64,000 bases of DNA, from assembly GCF_002127325.2 (NCBI RefSeq), contig NC_035439.2, positions 1,611,393-1,675,392 on the forward strand. Reading direction: 5' to 3'. Made by a program: the position numbers and the translations under genes. This stretch comes from Helianthus annuus (Eukaryota; Streptophyta; Magnoliopsida; Asterales; Asteraceae). Shown in pieces: positions 1 to 12,193 of the stretch (the stretch's first letter is position 1; every line of letters begins with the position of its first letter). The notes below the pieces were generated by a model that did no database searches, had not been told where the DNA came from, and saw nothing but the letters and a program-made list of their open reading frames with translations.

Positions 1-259
1 TGCCTACTGGTACATCAGATGATGAAGCTGCCATCACACTTATGCAATTTCAATGCTAGTTCCAGTGTGACAGTCTAACCCGCTGATGTACTATCATTTC
101 TTCTTTTTCGCACAGTGGTAAATCATTTTTGATTTTTTATATTTTTATATTTTTATGTTTTTCTATATTTTTTTTATTTTTTATTTTTAGGAAAGCACTA
201 AAAATATTTACAAAATTCTTATGAAAAACTGGTTATTCGGGATTCCTCAACCTGCTGAA

Positions 260-3200
260 TTAGACTAGATGTTCAAAACGAGCCCTATCAAAAGCTTTTG
301 TGTAAAGATCTGCCAGGTTATCTAGTGTGTCAACTCGATGCAACTCAATCAGTTTCTTTTCAACACAATCCCGTATAAAATGATGATGAATGTCAATATG
401 TTTTGTGCGACTATGTTTTACAGGATTATTTGTTATGGAAATTGTGGCATTCTTGTCTATCATAATAGGAGTACGAGTGAAATTCAAACTATAATCACGC
501 ATCTGTTGTTGTTTCTACTGAACCTGAGAGCAACAACTACCCGCAACAATGTATTCAGCTTCACACGAAGACGTAGACACACAAGCTTGTTTCTTGCACT
601 ACCATGACATAAGTCTTCCCCCTAAGAACTGACAAGCACCTGTGGTAGATTTTATGGTTGACTTACATCCTCTGAAATCTGAATTAGTGTATGCAATAAA
701 CTCCAAGTAACTATCAGCAGGGTACCATAACCCAAACTTAGGTTTTCCCTTCAAGTAACGAAGAATTCGCTTCACCGCCCTCATATGCGAGTCCTTTGGA
801 TTTGCTTGACATCTGGCACAAAGACATACGACGAACATAATCTCTGGTCTTGAGGCAGTAAGATACATCAACGATCCAATCATGGCCCTATTTTGAGTTG
901 GATCAACATTGTCCACACTCTCAGCATCTAGACCAATATTGTGATTTTCACAGATGGGTGTACTAAAAGTTGCGCAATCCTCCATTTTGAAACTAGTCAA
1001 AACTAGTCAAAATGTCATACACATACTTCGTCTAATGAATAAAGATCCCATCCTTCTTTTGTTCAACTTGCAACCCCAAGAAGAATGAAAACTCACCCAT
1101 TGCACTCATCTCAAACTTACTCTTCATTACCACCTTAATTTCATGACGCATGCTCTCATCAGATGGATGAACCAAAAATAATGTCATCCACGTATAACTG
1201 TACCAACAGAAAATCTTCCTTATTCCTCTTAATGAAAAGTGTATTGTCGATCTGACCCCTTTCAAAGCCATTTGCCAAAAGATTAGTCGACAGTGTCTCG
1301 TACCACACCCTGGGTGCTTGATGTAACCCATACAACACCTTATCCAATCTATACACTCGATCTGGATAGTCTGGATCAGTAAACCCATCTGGTTGTGAGA
1401 CATACACCAGTTCTTTGACTTTCCCGTAAAGAAAGGCACTCTTCACATCAAGCTGATAAACCTTGAAACCCTTAAAAGATGCAAAGAAACAACCGAATTG
1501 CTTCCAACCTTGCAACGTGTGTAAACACTTCATTATAATCTATCCCTTCTTGCTGATTGAAACCTTTTACCACTAACCGAGCCTTGTTTCTTGTCACGAT
1601 CCTCGGTCATATTTCTTACACTTGAACACCCACTTGGTGCCAATTTCTTTCTCTTCCTCTAGTAAATCAACTAACTCCCAGACTTTCAACTTCTCAGACT
1701 GAGCTAATTCCTCCTGCATAGCTTCTACCCATGAATTATCCTTCCGAGCCATGTGAATATTTTTCGGCTTCTCTTTTGAGAAATAAAATAGTTATGCAAG
1801 CACTCGTTGATAATACCAGTCTTCTCAATCGTAGCATACAAGCATAACCCTTCTGCTAGACTTCTCCTTGTTTGAACACCTACATTCGGATCACCTAGCA
1901 TGTTCTCAACCGAATGATCTCTGTTTGCTTGTGTAGTAGCAATGGTGTCAACTTCCAAGTTGGTTTCTAGATTTGATCCGTTCCCCCTTGACTATTATGA
2001 GTAGCAAACAGATTAGTAAAGTCCTCCCCCTCAATAGGTTCAGACTCGCTATCACTCGAATCCACTACTTCTGCATTTGCATTTGAGGAAGTTCCTTCCA
2101 CATCCGCAATTGGAACACTTGATCTCAGACCGAAATTACTATCATCTCTATCCCTAGTCAAGTTATGGATTACCTCCAAATCATCTGCATCAGAAAACCC
2201 AGGAATTTTAAAAGACTCAAAGAATAAATACGTAATCATATACCTTGGCTGGACCTGGGCTGGACTGTTTGGGCGAATACGTTATTATTTTGATTTTAAA
2301 AACCGTTTCTATTTTACCATTAGTTTTATTAGAAACTCTCTTGTTTGGTGAACCGTCTACATAACTTAGGAAAAATCCTTCGTCAGCAACTTCACTAAAT
2401 CTTGGTTAGTTTTTATTACTAATTATTGTGCATGGTAGCCCAAATGTTTCAAACCCTTCTAAATTTGGTTTACGATTTCTTAAAAGTTCATAACATGTTT
2501 TGTTATGTCGTTTAACCGTCAAAACCCTATTTAGAACATAGCAAGCTGTATTCACCGCATCTGCCCAAAGGAGGACAGGAAGCTTAGAATAAGAAAGCAT
2601 GGTCCTAGCAGCTTCAATTAAAGTCTTGTTTTTCCGTTCTGCCACTCCATTCTGTTGCGGTGTGTATGGAGCATTGAATTGATGTTCTATCCCCTTGCGA
2701 AGACAGTACATATCCAACAACCGATTTTTGAACTTCATGCCATTGTCGATTCTAATGCGCTTAATCCTTGTCTCAAGTAGATTCTCCAACTTTATAAAAA
2801 GATTGATCAACATTTCTACTGTTTTATCCTTTGACACTAAAAAGAAAACCCAAGAAAAACAAGAAAAGTCATCAGTAACAACTAAACAATAATATTTTCC
2901 TCCTACATGTGAAGTAATTCGAGTGGGGAAGTAATGGAATTCACGGTTTTAGACTTGTGAGGTTTTATATGTTGCTTTCCCTTTTTACAATGATGACATT
3001 GATCATCTACAGAAAAATTCTGCATAGGCACACCTTCCACTAAACCATTTTTAATTATATGATTCATTTTTCGATAGTGGATATGTGCCATGTGTGCATG
3101 CCATAACATCGACTCAGCCTCGGATGCTTTTGACAACAAACATGTAGACACCATCGAAGAGTCATTAACACTCATGTCCATGACATAGGTATCATTCTTC

Positions 3201-3319
3201 CTTGATGCCCTCATAACTATCCAATCTTCAGGAATGTCCAAACCAAGTTTTAACACCAATGCCTCAGACTTAGTAAAGTGGACAGAGTAACCCTTATCAC
3301 AGACTTGCGACATGCTCAT
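260..3319 (-). pseudogene. Ty1/copia polyprotein relic, copy 1 (broken)
   Basis: Read on the minus strand, fragments follow copia order: a pre-integrase zinc-finger region with HX3H-like and CX2C residues (2903-3319), integrase core with RIDNG and TPQQNGVAERKN (2406-2837), a Ser/Asp-rich linker (1967-2239), reverse transcriptase with YVDDIIFGSS (1032-1533), and RNase H (260-1000). Gag and protease are absent. It is broken by several stops. A 4-base insertion near 1163 splits the reverse transcriptase frame that stays open in copy 2, and a 29-base deletion near 2896 removes part of the integrase. RNase H reads YTNSDF where copy 2 reads YTDSDF, so an acidic residue is lost. It cannot encode a working polyprotein. 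Confidence 0.9.
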
Positions 3320-4567
3320 TAAATTGTGCTAACACATATACCTATTGTTTTAATTAAGATACGTGAGATAGTTATGTAGTTATATAAAATCTATCACTCT
3401 CACTATATACAAGTATTTATGTGTTTTTCTACTTATAAATCGTTATGTGTTATTAAAATATAATTACTATTCCGTGGGTTCTGTTTGAGTATGCAGGGAT
3501 TTGTGGACTCAACTGTCGCTTGGTTATGGTTATGTCAACTACGTGAATCTTCAAGATGGTTAGTTTTGTAACTGTTTGAAAAGTTGGATATCGTTTATAT
3601 TGTAACTCTTAGTAGTGTCAATATTCGAGGAATTGTTAATGTTTGGTAGCTGATCTAGATGGAAATATTACCTCGTATAAGATGACTTTTAAAAAATTAC
3701 TTTTACCACCGCATCTAATCAATCTTGTAAACAAAATATGGGTGTTATTAATATTGCTACGAAAGTGAAAAATATTTGCTTAGGAAACATGTCATTTGTA
3801 AGTTTGAAGTCAGATCTGTAACGAAGACAATAACCAACAACAAAAATTGCTAACCATCTTGTGTTTCACATCTAACCACTAGAATACATAATCTACCATG
3901 GATTAACTTAAACATTATACAAAATTAACACCACCTTAATTGATTTAAAACTGGCCTTTCAAAGAAAAGTTCTAAACGTAGTTCAAAGATCCATGTCCCA
4001 AGGTGGCTTGCATGTTGACTCATTTGCTTGATCCGGATCTTTATTCCATCTAAATCAAAGTCGACCACCTGAATCGGTTGTAGGTATAAGTGGTCCACCT
4101 GTACTTTTGCACTTCATATATTGCAGGTTGATAAAAGTAATGAAGAAGTTGCATTTTTGGAAACTCATCATAAAGCTTTTGATTTTATCACAATGATTTA
4201 ATTTTATTTTATTGAAAAAAAAATGTTATTTGATTGAATATTGTTCGGTTTTCTGTACATAGCAGGACCCTTTTATACCCACAACTACAAGTTGAGCTTC
4301 AAAGTCTCTTTTGTTCTACAAAGAACTCGAATCTACCATTCGAAGGAGCTTAGAGATCATCTGTTCTTTCGGAATTGTTTTGTTAGTGTACTAACACCCA
4401 AGAGTTGAGTCGAAACGTAGGACGAAACCATTCACCTTGATCATACTTGGCGGAATTGGAACAAACAATTGGCTTCTACTTTATATGAAACATAACACCG
4501 TCGCAATGCGGCGGGTACTTCTTCTATTGGGTTTTTATTTGTAAGCCCCCCCCCCACCCCACCCCGG

Positions 4568-4594
4568 CCGCAACGCGGTGGGGGTTAAACCTAG
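4568..4594 (+). mobile_element. Helitron-like 3' terminus (left duplicate)
   Basis: The hairpin CCGC-AAC-GCGG (4568-4578) is followed by a short spacer and CTAG (4591-4594) directly before T. That is the layout of a Helitron 3' end: hairpin, about 10 nt, CTRR, host T. A related word, GTCGCAATGCGGCGGG, lies upstream at about 4501 and may be an older tail. I could not locate the 5' TC end. The same tail is at 16516-16543 in the duplicate. Confidence 0.5.
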
Positions 4595-4859
4595 TTATGA
4601 TAAATGACTAAAGAATTTAGGGGCTCTTTGTTTCGACTTTTAACGGGCTCCTAATGGTTCAAACCTCTTACTGGTTCAACACTTAATGGTTCTGACTGTT
4701 TGTTTATACCGAGTCTGAATGATTAAGACCTCTTATATGAATTGGTCAGACATTTATCTCTGAATGGTTAAACTTTATACTGATTCTTAATGGTTCAGAC
4801 ATATTACTGATTTAACACTTAATGGTTCAGGTTTACAAACATTTACAAAAACCTAATGA

Positions 4860-5355
4860 GTAGGGATGGCAATCAAACCCGAACCCGATGGGTAAACCCG
4901 AAACCCGACACATTTGGGACGGGTTTGGGGTCGGTTAATAGGGTTTGGGACGGGTTTGGGAATAGTTTTTATTTTTTCGCGGGTTTGGGACGGGTTTGGG
5001 ATTTAGTAATATACCCGTTTACCCGACCCAATTACCCGATAAAGTGTTTACCCGATATAGTCTCTTTTATATTATTAAATGTGTCTATATATGATACATC
5101 TATTTTTTACACATATAGGTATTCTATTTCGTATACATTGTAGTTATTTAATATATATTTTTATAATGACAATACATAATGTAACAGGTTAGTAGTTACC
5201 CGATAAATACCTAATGGGTTTTGAGATGAGTATACCCAACGAGTAATCTTTTAAAATTAACGGGTTTACCCGAAACCCGCGGGTATACCCGATACCCGAT
5301 GGGTATTTACCCGCTAGAAACCCGACGGGTTTTGGAACGGGTTTGGGACAAGCTT
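4860..5355. mobile_element. hAT-like miniature element with CGGGTTTGGGACGGG repeats
   Basis: It begins TAGGGATGGCAA, a common hAT-type terminus in plants. Both ends carry many copies of CGGGTTTGGGACGGG and ACCCGAAACCCG in opposite senses, as expected of subterminal transposase-binding repeats. The middle is AT-rich and non-coding. The right terminus expected from the inverted repeat (TTGCCATCCCTA) is not visible, so the element is probably truncated near 5355. No target duplication was found. Confidence 0.55.
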
Positions 5356-5481
5356 ATCTGACCTGAACGATCGGACATTTCTGTTACTTATTGCCTTTTA
5401 TTATAATATTTATTATTATTATTGCGTACTAACCCATGAAGGCTAGCGCGTTGTAGTTTACACTACACTATGTTGTGGGCT

Positions 5482-5763
5482 TGTAGAGACAACCCTTAAC
5501 TGGGCCTGGCCCATTGAGGTTAGGGTTGCCCATATCTCCTATATAAGGTGGTCTTCACCTCATTATTAGGGTAAGAGATATGGGGCAAACACACTTTTTG
5601 TAGCTGGAAATAGGGGATTCTTCCCCTACCAGCCGTCTCTACATCCCCACTTTTCTCTCTTTTCCATGACAGATCTAGGTTGAAGAGGAAGAACAAGATG
5701 TGATTCTCCATCTCTCAGAGAAAGCAGTTCCAATCATCCCAGAGGTGATTCCGTGTTTCTACA
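5482..5763 (+). mobile_element. LTR of a small LTR retrotransposon, with adjacent primer-binding-like site
   Basis: The 282-bp unit starts TGTAGA and ends TCTACA, a perfect 6-bp terminal inverted repeat of TG...CA type. It contains a TATA-like CTATATAAGG (near 5540). Immediately after it, TTGGCGCCCATCG resembles the primer-binding site that follows LTRs in several plant gypsy and TRIM elements. Part of this LTR recurs at 6308-6376. The 5764-6247 interval has no coding potential, so this looks like a non-autonomous miniature element. Confidence 0.65.
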
Positions 5764-6247
5764 TTGGCGCCCATCGTATCAAAATCTAGATCCAAAAAGA
5801 ATCACAACTCGTTTTCTTCTCTACTTCATCTTTCAGATCTGTTTTCCTATGAGTTTTACAAGCAGTTCTCGATCAAAAACTTCAGATCTGAGTTTTCTTT
5901 TAAGTGTTATGTGGGTTTTCTTATATACTTTTAGATATGTGCTCACCCATAGCTTTAAACAAGAATATTAATCGAAATCCTCCATATTTTTGCACATTAA
6001 AATTTTTTCATCAAGATTCCTAGATCTAATACTTCTAAGGGTTGAGAACCCCTCTTTTTCGCTTAAAAATCCTGATTCATGATTTATTGTTTTCACACCT
6101 TGTCGCATCTGTTTCTTTCAATTATCTAATACAATATGCACTATTCTCGAACATGAAAGGAAATCGTGCAACATCTTTTTTTTAAAGAAGAAAGTGTACA
6201 AATTGGTACTATTATTATTGCACAAGGTATAACCCCTAGTGCTTCAT

Positions 6248-6376
6248 TGTGGGAGACACACTCTAACATGGCAGGAAAAAGGGTGTACTAGATGTCCCCA
6301 TCTTTACACCTATATAAGGAGGTCTTCACCTCATTATTAGGGTAAGAGATATGGGGCAAACACACTTTTTGTAGCA
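6248..6376 (+). mobile_element. Second, diverged and truncated LTR of the small element
   Basis: Bases 6308-6376 repeat the LTR at 5482-5763 almost exactly over CTATATAAGGAGGTCTTCAC to CACTTTTTGTAGC. The part before it (from TGTGGGAGACAC) is only weakly similar. The match stops abruptly at 6376, where the receptor-kinase pseudogene begins. The right third of the LTR is missing. Confidence 0.5.
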
Positions 6377-7178
6377 TCTGATGTCTGGTCAGCACCGTCC
6401 ATCCTTATGAGGGATATCATCGGGATCTCTCTAGTCCAGTTACTAAAGTTATGCCCTTCGTCGAACAACTCTTTAACCTATGCTCATTTTCCGATACACA
6501 ACTCCACTAGAGTTACACCAAATGCATAGACATCCATTTGAGCATTCGCATGCCCGGTCCCTGTAGTGACAAAAATAGATAGAATTAAATTCAAAAGCGG
6601 TACAAAGAAAAGAGGATGTCTTGGTTTTAAAAAGCGTGAAGCGCACAAAAGTAAGATAACTATCGTGTATTTTCTATTTGCGGTCAGTAATCACCTTCGT
6701 ATTCAAGTGCCAAATATCGTGACTCAACTAAACTATTGCCATCGGGTGCGCTTTCCACCAATGCATACACCACTACCTTTGCTCTCATACCCTCACGTAT
6801 AACAAGGATGTTGGAGGCCTTCAAATCGCCGTGAACATAATCTCCGTGGCCCGATTTAGATTATCAACCCTAAGTCCGGCAACACCCCGCGGCATAATAG
6901 CAATATCACTAAGATCCTGTCCTAAACTCTCATTTCTGTCATCAAGAACGACAACCAAATTGAACCATTGAGGGTTATGATCAAAACAAAACCAGACTAG
7001 TAGTGAGGTTACCCCACCAATGACAGTTGCTTCAATCACGATAGCGAAAATCGAAAGATAGAAATGAGACGGTCGTTGACAAAAGGGAAGTCGAGTGGGA
7101 AACGACGACGCCATCGCCGGAGTAAATGGAGAGTAGTATCAGTAAAGATGTTAGTCGGAAAAGAAGGTGGGGAGGCAT
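6377..7178 (-). pseudogene. Receptor-like kinase pseudogene, fragmentary
   Basis: On the minus strand there are, in order: a signal-peptide-like start (MPPHLLFRLTSLLILLS, ATG at 7178), a hydrophobic segment (FAIVIEATVIGGVTSLLVWF), the kinase catalytic loop YVHGDLKASNIL (about 6800-6838), and kinase subdomain IX DVYAFGVTLVEL (about 6500-6550). These are the parts of a plant receptor-like kinase. The pieces lie in different frames with stops between them, the extracellular domain and N-lobe are largely missing, and no DFG motif is seen. It is a dead, internally deleted copy. The subfamily is not assigned. It abuts the truncated LTR at 6376. Confidence 0.7.
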
Positions 7179-7260
7179 GGTGAGCGATTTCTTGGGGGTC
7201 AAGATCTTTCGGTTGACGGTTGAGTTTGGCAACGAATCGTTAAGTAGTATCTTTGAATTT

Positions 7261-8908
7261 GACTTGTTTGTTGCAAGTTATGGTATGTTCATTAATTAAA
7301 TAGCATGATTAATTAAATAGCTGATGAGATTTTTTGTAATTAAATTTAAAAAGAGGGATTCTTGATTATTTATTTTATATCCTTCATTTTCCTCAATCTC
7401 TTCTTAGAAACACGTCACATCCTCTCTTGTAATCGATCTCCTGATCTTCACTTGTGCTTCAATTGATTTTGAAATTATTATTTAAGTCAAAGGTATTGTT
7501 TAGAGGGTGTTTGGAAATTGCTTATCGACTAATTAGCTTTTTCAAAAGACCATTAAGTTAAAAAAAGTGTTTGGCACCGATAAAAGTGGTTTTTATTTTG
7601 GCTTCTTTGAAAAAAAAAAGAGTGGTAAAAATTTGTTTTCCAAAAGCCTCAGAACCACCACCTGACTTTTTAAATAGCTTTTTGAACATAAAATTGCTTT
7701 TTATTTTAGCTTTTTGAAAAATGGGAAAAAAGTTGTTTTCTAAAAGCCATAAAAAACTAACTTTCTAAATACGTAATACTTCGATAGGCAACCCTGAAAC
7801 GTCTTTCTTCAACTTTCAACTTTCAACTGAAGTTGGTAAGTGTGAACCTCGTCGTTGGTTAGTGGTGTCTAAATACCTGATGACGGATTCTCCAACAACA
7901 CACACTGGTCAAGCCTAGTTCATGCCAATGGACCCATAGTTTCACCATCACACGCAAACCCTTTACCACCTATATTTATCTCTGAATAATAAACATTTTG
8001 AATAATGCCTAGTACTTTTCTACCAACGCCTTTAGCCTCAGAGAGAATCCCATCCTTATAGAAAAAAGGTAACTAAACAACGCACAACAATAGTTACTAA
8101 CGCATTTGACTTTAGAGATTCAAACCCCCATAAGTGAAGAATATAAGGACACATGCACTATAACCACAAAGCCAAACACCACAGAAGGAACCAAGAAACA
8201 AACACACTGAATATGGAAATTCGACAACCATTACACGCACGCATTGTTAAATACGCAGAGTGATAAACCTAAAAACGTACATAAAGCTAAACCAATATCT
8301 ATAGCCTAGAAGCCTTAGGTTACATGCTCTTTAAATGTTGTTTGCGAACGACTATAACAAAAGCGCTGGCAAATAGAAAACGTACCACTTAATAAGATAC
8401 CACGCAAGAAAACACTAAAACCAAATATAAAAAAGAAACTCTATACAATTTAATTAGGCAAAAAAGAAAAAAAAAACAAACAAAATTAAAGAACACTAAC
8501 CTTATGAGCCAGATATATAAAACGTTTACTAAGAGTCACGTGTGCCTCTTCGCCTACAAAATTCATAGTTAATTATATGTTAAAACAATAAAGATATGTA
8601 ATGAATAAAACAATAAGAAGTACACATCCACAGTGAATGTTTGAATCTGAAATACGTACTCAAGTTAGCAGTCAATAAGGTGGGACACATACTTCTGCGT
8701 AAGATGTAACAACATATTGCATAAAAGAAAAACTAATTGTATTATGTTATACATCAATGTAGGTCCAACGAAAACAAAAGGCTTATCAACCATCTAAAGT
8801 AAAGAGTCTAATCAAGAATGCTTAACATCAAGCATGACATTTAACTTAAACACACATAATAAATAAAATAATGTTATCTAACATATCATACCTATATGTA
8901 TATGTAAG
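7261..8908. other. Gene-free interval with a miniature-element-like stretch
   Basis: I find no gene here. Bases 7506-7780 start GAGGGTGTTTGG and carry repeated AGCTTTTTGAAAA and AAAAGCC words in both senses. This resembles the hAT-type miniature elements with GGGTGTTTGG ends, but the right end and target duplication are not clear. The rest is AT-rich sequence without recognisable structure. Confidence 0.4.
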
Positions 8909-9790
8909 ACCCTTGATTTATACTATTTACATATAAACATCGACTATAATTGTGTATTTACGATTACATATACATTTGAAAATACGATTTTATTAAAACA
9001 TTTTAAAATTTAAAACATTTCAACATCGTATATTTATATCATCGTTTAAAACGTGGCGACGAAACTTAATGTGAAAGCTTGAATCTTGATCGTGTTCGGT
9101 TCTTTGTTGAGCTTGATCGCCCATCGGTACCTTACATTATACCTACATTTCATAAAATATGAAATGAGTTAGTTATATGGCGTTTAAAACGGGTCTAAAC
9201 GAGTTCGCAATACAAAATAAACATCACAGCAGCTTTTGCTAGTTTAAGTACCCGCCGCGTGCCACGACGGGATCTAAAACACCTGTCGCGTGCAACGACA
9301 GCTGTCGCGGGCCGCGACCACAAGGATTATGGCCATCGCGTGACGCGAGGCCCTTGTTTTGAAAGAAGGTTTTGATTCAGTTACTGCATATTTCCAGCCA
9401 AACTAACATTCACAAAAATGATCATAACTCTCTGAATTTTTATCCGTTTTACGTCCCGTTTCTTCCTACATGATCGTAATTCAATTTTCCATCATATGGA
9501 GTCAAAATCTGACATCCGGATTAACAACTTTCTAGGTTTTTAAGCCCTCATCTTTATATCCTTTTACAAAACTTTTGACCCGTTCATGATTTTATCAAAC
9601 AAACATGTTTTTTACCTCCAAATTCTCATGAACATCATATTTTAAATGTTCCTATTACACAAGCTTCTAAACAATTCCAACTTGTCACCCGAAACGACTC
9701 AAAACTCCACCCATATCCTAATCCAATCATCCTACAGTAATCCTTTCTGATGTGGACCAGATTACTTAAACACCAAAGGATGACCCACAG
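8909..9790. mobile_element. Probable LTR-retrotransposon relic (LTR-like, non-coding)
   Basis: The stretch starts TGTAAGACCC. At 9248-9350 it has a block of short GC-rich words such as CCGCGTGCCACGACGG and GTCGCGGGCCGCGACC, the second being nearly palindromic. It continues into TCATAACTCTCTGAATTTTTA-type sequence that I associate with long gypsy LTRs of related plants. The intact gypsy LTR at 45960-46205 holds a comparable palindromic word block. No matching second copy or terminal inverted repeat is visible, so the assignment is tentative. Confidence 0.35.
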
Positions 9791-10072
9791 TGCGTCTTAA
9801 TTCATAGGACGATTAACCAAACGTACCCGTATCTAGGGCCAAAAAAAACATCATTCGTCACCTGCATTAATGACCAAAAAAAACGCAATTGTAACTTCAC
9901 CTCATCCGACAACTACGCAATTTAATATCAATCGAACACTGCATAATAAAACATCATTCGTCACCTGCATTATGTAACATCGTTCGTAAACCACACAAAT
10001 AATAATCATTTACCCACCATTTAACTAGCGTACGACACATAAGCACATAAGGTGGGAACCTAACACATTAGT

Positions 10073-10702
10073 TGTTGCATGTAGGTCCCTTAATCCTATG
10101 GATCTTGACAGAATTGTCTATCTAATCCAGAGTGCGGAATCCTCCGGATCAAATTATCACAGAAAGGTGTAGAAGTAGAAATCACTAAAAACTGATCTTT
10201 ATTGATTATCAAACTGATTACAATCAATCAAGATCCCTAACAATCACCAAATTCGTCGAAGCCCTATAACTCTCACAAATTCTCTCTCAATCTCTCTATA
10301 GACTGATTCTCTAGTGATTATGGTGATTAACCTAAACCCTAATGCAAAGCCTTGTTTATATAACACAAGTTTGCAACACGGGCTAGGTTAAAGCATATGG
10401 GCTGCGAATTGGACAATCCCAATTCGCCTACCATTCCCCCAATGTGGGTTTGGTTTGGCCCAAGCATAATTTACGAACTATTACAAAGCTAAACCTGCTA
10501 ACCGTTTATCATTTCACTAATTACAAGATATCCAAAGACCCAAATCTAAAAGTTGTTGTCACAAACATGCACCAACATACTCTTCCTTGACAATAGCTTC
10601 ATAAGATAACTTTGTCTTCAGTCTTCTTGCATTCTTCATGTAATCTTTTTGTAGTCTTTGGTCTTTAAGTAGCTTCAGCTTCAATAGCTTTTGTCAGCAA
10701 CA
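10073..10702 (-). mobile_element. 3' LTR of the second copia relic
   Basis: The 630-bp unit begins TGTTGC and ends GCAACA, a perfect terminal inverted repeat. Just outside its right end, GACTCCCCCTAAGC (10703-10716) reads on the minus strand as the purine-rich GCTTAGGGGGAGTC, a classic polypurine tract. It therefore lies where the 3' LTR of the minus-strand copia element at 12194-15278 should be. No second LTR is visible to the right. For the left duplicate the equivalent LTR would lie before the window. Confidence 0.75.
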
Positions 10703-12193
10703 GACTCCCCCTAAGCTGATGCATCCAATCACCAGATATTCAAAATTATTAGCACTTGAGTAAACTCTAGTTCAGCATTTGCATAGCAATCTTCAAACTC
10801 TTCAAACGTTGTCTGCAATGTAGTAAGGAGGTTTCTACCATGCATCCAATCAGACTCCTCTTTACTCAACTCATTAATTTACTTAACTTTGCTTCACAGG
10901 AACAAATTGCTACTATCTGTATACAAAACAAACATCTCGAGAAACCATAAGAATGTTTCAACACAGTTTAACAAATCATTATTAATCAAGAGATGTGAAA
11001 ACTATATTACAGATTAAGCAATTATCAACTCAACACCAACACTCAAAACTTTCCAACATACTAAAACCTACAAGGTTAAAAATTTGAACTCATATTCTAA
11101 CACCAGCTCCCCCTTTCGGTAACAATTCTTCCATGAACAACCATTTTTTCGTACATTAAGAATTCTAAAGAAAAAGGAAAATATTTTTGGGTTCTTATAT
11201 TTTATGAAAGCAAATTAAATGAACAAAGAAAATAAACACTCTGTTTTTGTTAGAATCACTAGTTAAGAAGATCATACCAGCCAACTCAAAATGTTTCACA
11301 CTTACAGTCAATTCTTTAAGTTAATTTTCGTGAAACGCAGTTCAAGGTGATCACCAGTATTGTTTATCCACTTAAACAAAACAGACAAACATTTCAAGTA
11401 CTTTTACCGGGTGATACGATTAAGGTAATATTATACTGATGTACTAGCGTGTCCCACTTCAGGACATACCCCCGCGATCAAGGTATGCACAAAGATTCCT
11501 CGTAGCAGCTGAGTATACCAAATTCATCCTTTTTGTTTTACAAGGTTAGATAATTGGTGATCATGTCAGTACTTTCGTACAGCAAAGGGACCAATATCCT
11601 ACGAGGGTAAGGTAAATACCAAATGGTACGATTTATGCATTTTGCACATTTGAATGACTCTCTAAGAATGCTTCTTCAATTTCTGGTTGTTTAGCATTTT
11701 AGCTCTTTTAAGATATCTTGGTTGTGCCTAAGTCAGCATATATCTAGATGTAGCAAAAGGATAACCATGATATCCCGGATGAAATAACAGTATAAAGACC
11801 TAAAACCTCAGATTTTGGCAATCTATCAACGCAAGATTTAAGGTTATAAAACCATACGCCACTTATATGTTACCCACTGATACACAGTTCATTATGTTTA
11901 TATTACCTTAGTAATTTGATTATTTCATGTTTCTTGCCTACTGGTACATCAGATGATGAAGCTGCCATCACACTTATGCAATTTCAATGCTAGTTCCAGT
12001 GTGACAGTCTAACCCGCTGATGTACTATCATTTCTTCTTTTTCGCACAGTGGTAAATCATTTTTGATTTTTTATATTTTTATATTTTTATGTTTTTCTAT
12101 ATTTTTTTTATTTTTTATTTTTAGGAAAGCACTAAAAATATTTACAAAATTCTTATGAAAAACTGGTTATTCGGGATTCCTCAACCTGCTGAA
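10703..12193 (-). other. Long 3' untranslated region of the copia relic with repeated polypurine tracts
   Basis: No reading frame of note occurs between the RNase H end (12194) and the LTR (10702). Purine runs on the minus strand occur at 10703-10716 (GGGGGAGTC) and again at about 11104-11117 (GAAAGGGGGAGCT). A long 3' region with repeated polypurine tracts is known from the Sirevirus branch of copia elements, so this may be a Sirevirus-like relic. The branch assignment is inference. Confidence 0.45.

Larger units (their letters stand above)
1..4750. repeat. Left copy of a large direct duplication (partner 11935-16700)
   Basis: This segment is nearly identical to 11935-16700 in the same orientation. 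It begins before the window, so its left limit is unknown. The right limit is sharp: both copies run through ATTGGTCAGA and then diverge. The offset changes from 11934 to 11930 near 1163, where this copy has 4 extra bases, and to 11959 near 2896, where it lacks 29 bases. The copied unit contains a copia relic, about 1.2 kb of non-coding sequence and a Helitron-like tail, so a composite block was duplicated rather than one element inserting twice. Bases 3330-4560 hold no gene I can recognise. Confidence 0.9.

Noticed and set aside
7261..10072. An additional host gene between the kinase pseudogene and the copia LTR
   Set aside because: No frame longer than about 60 codons and no recognisable exon was seen on either strand.
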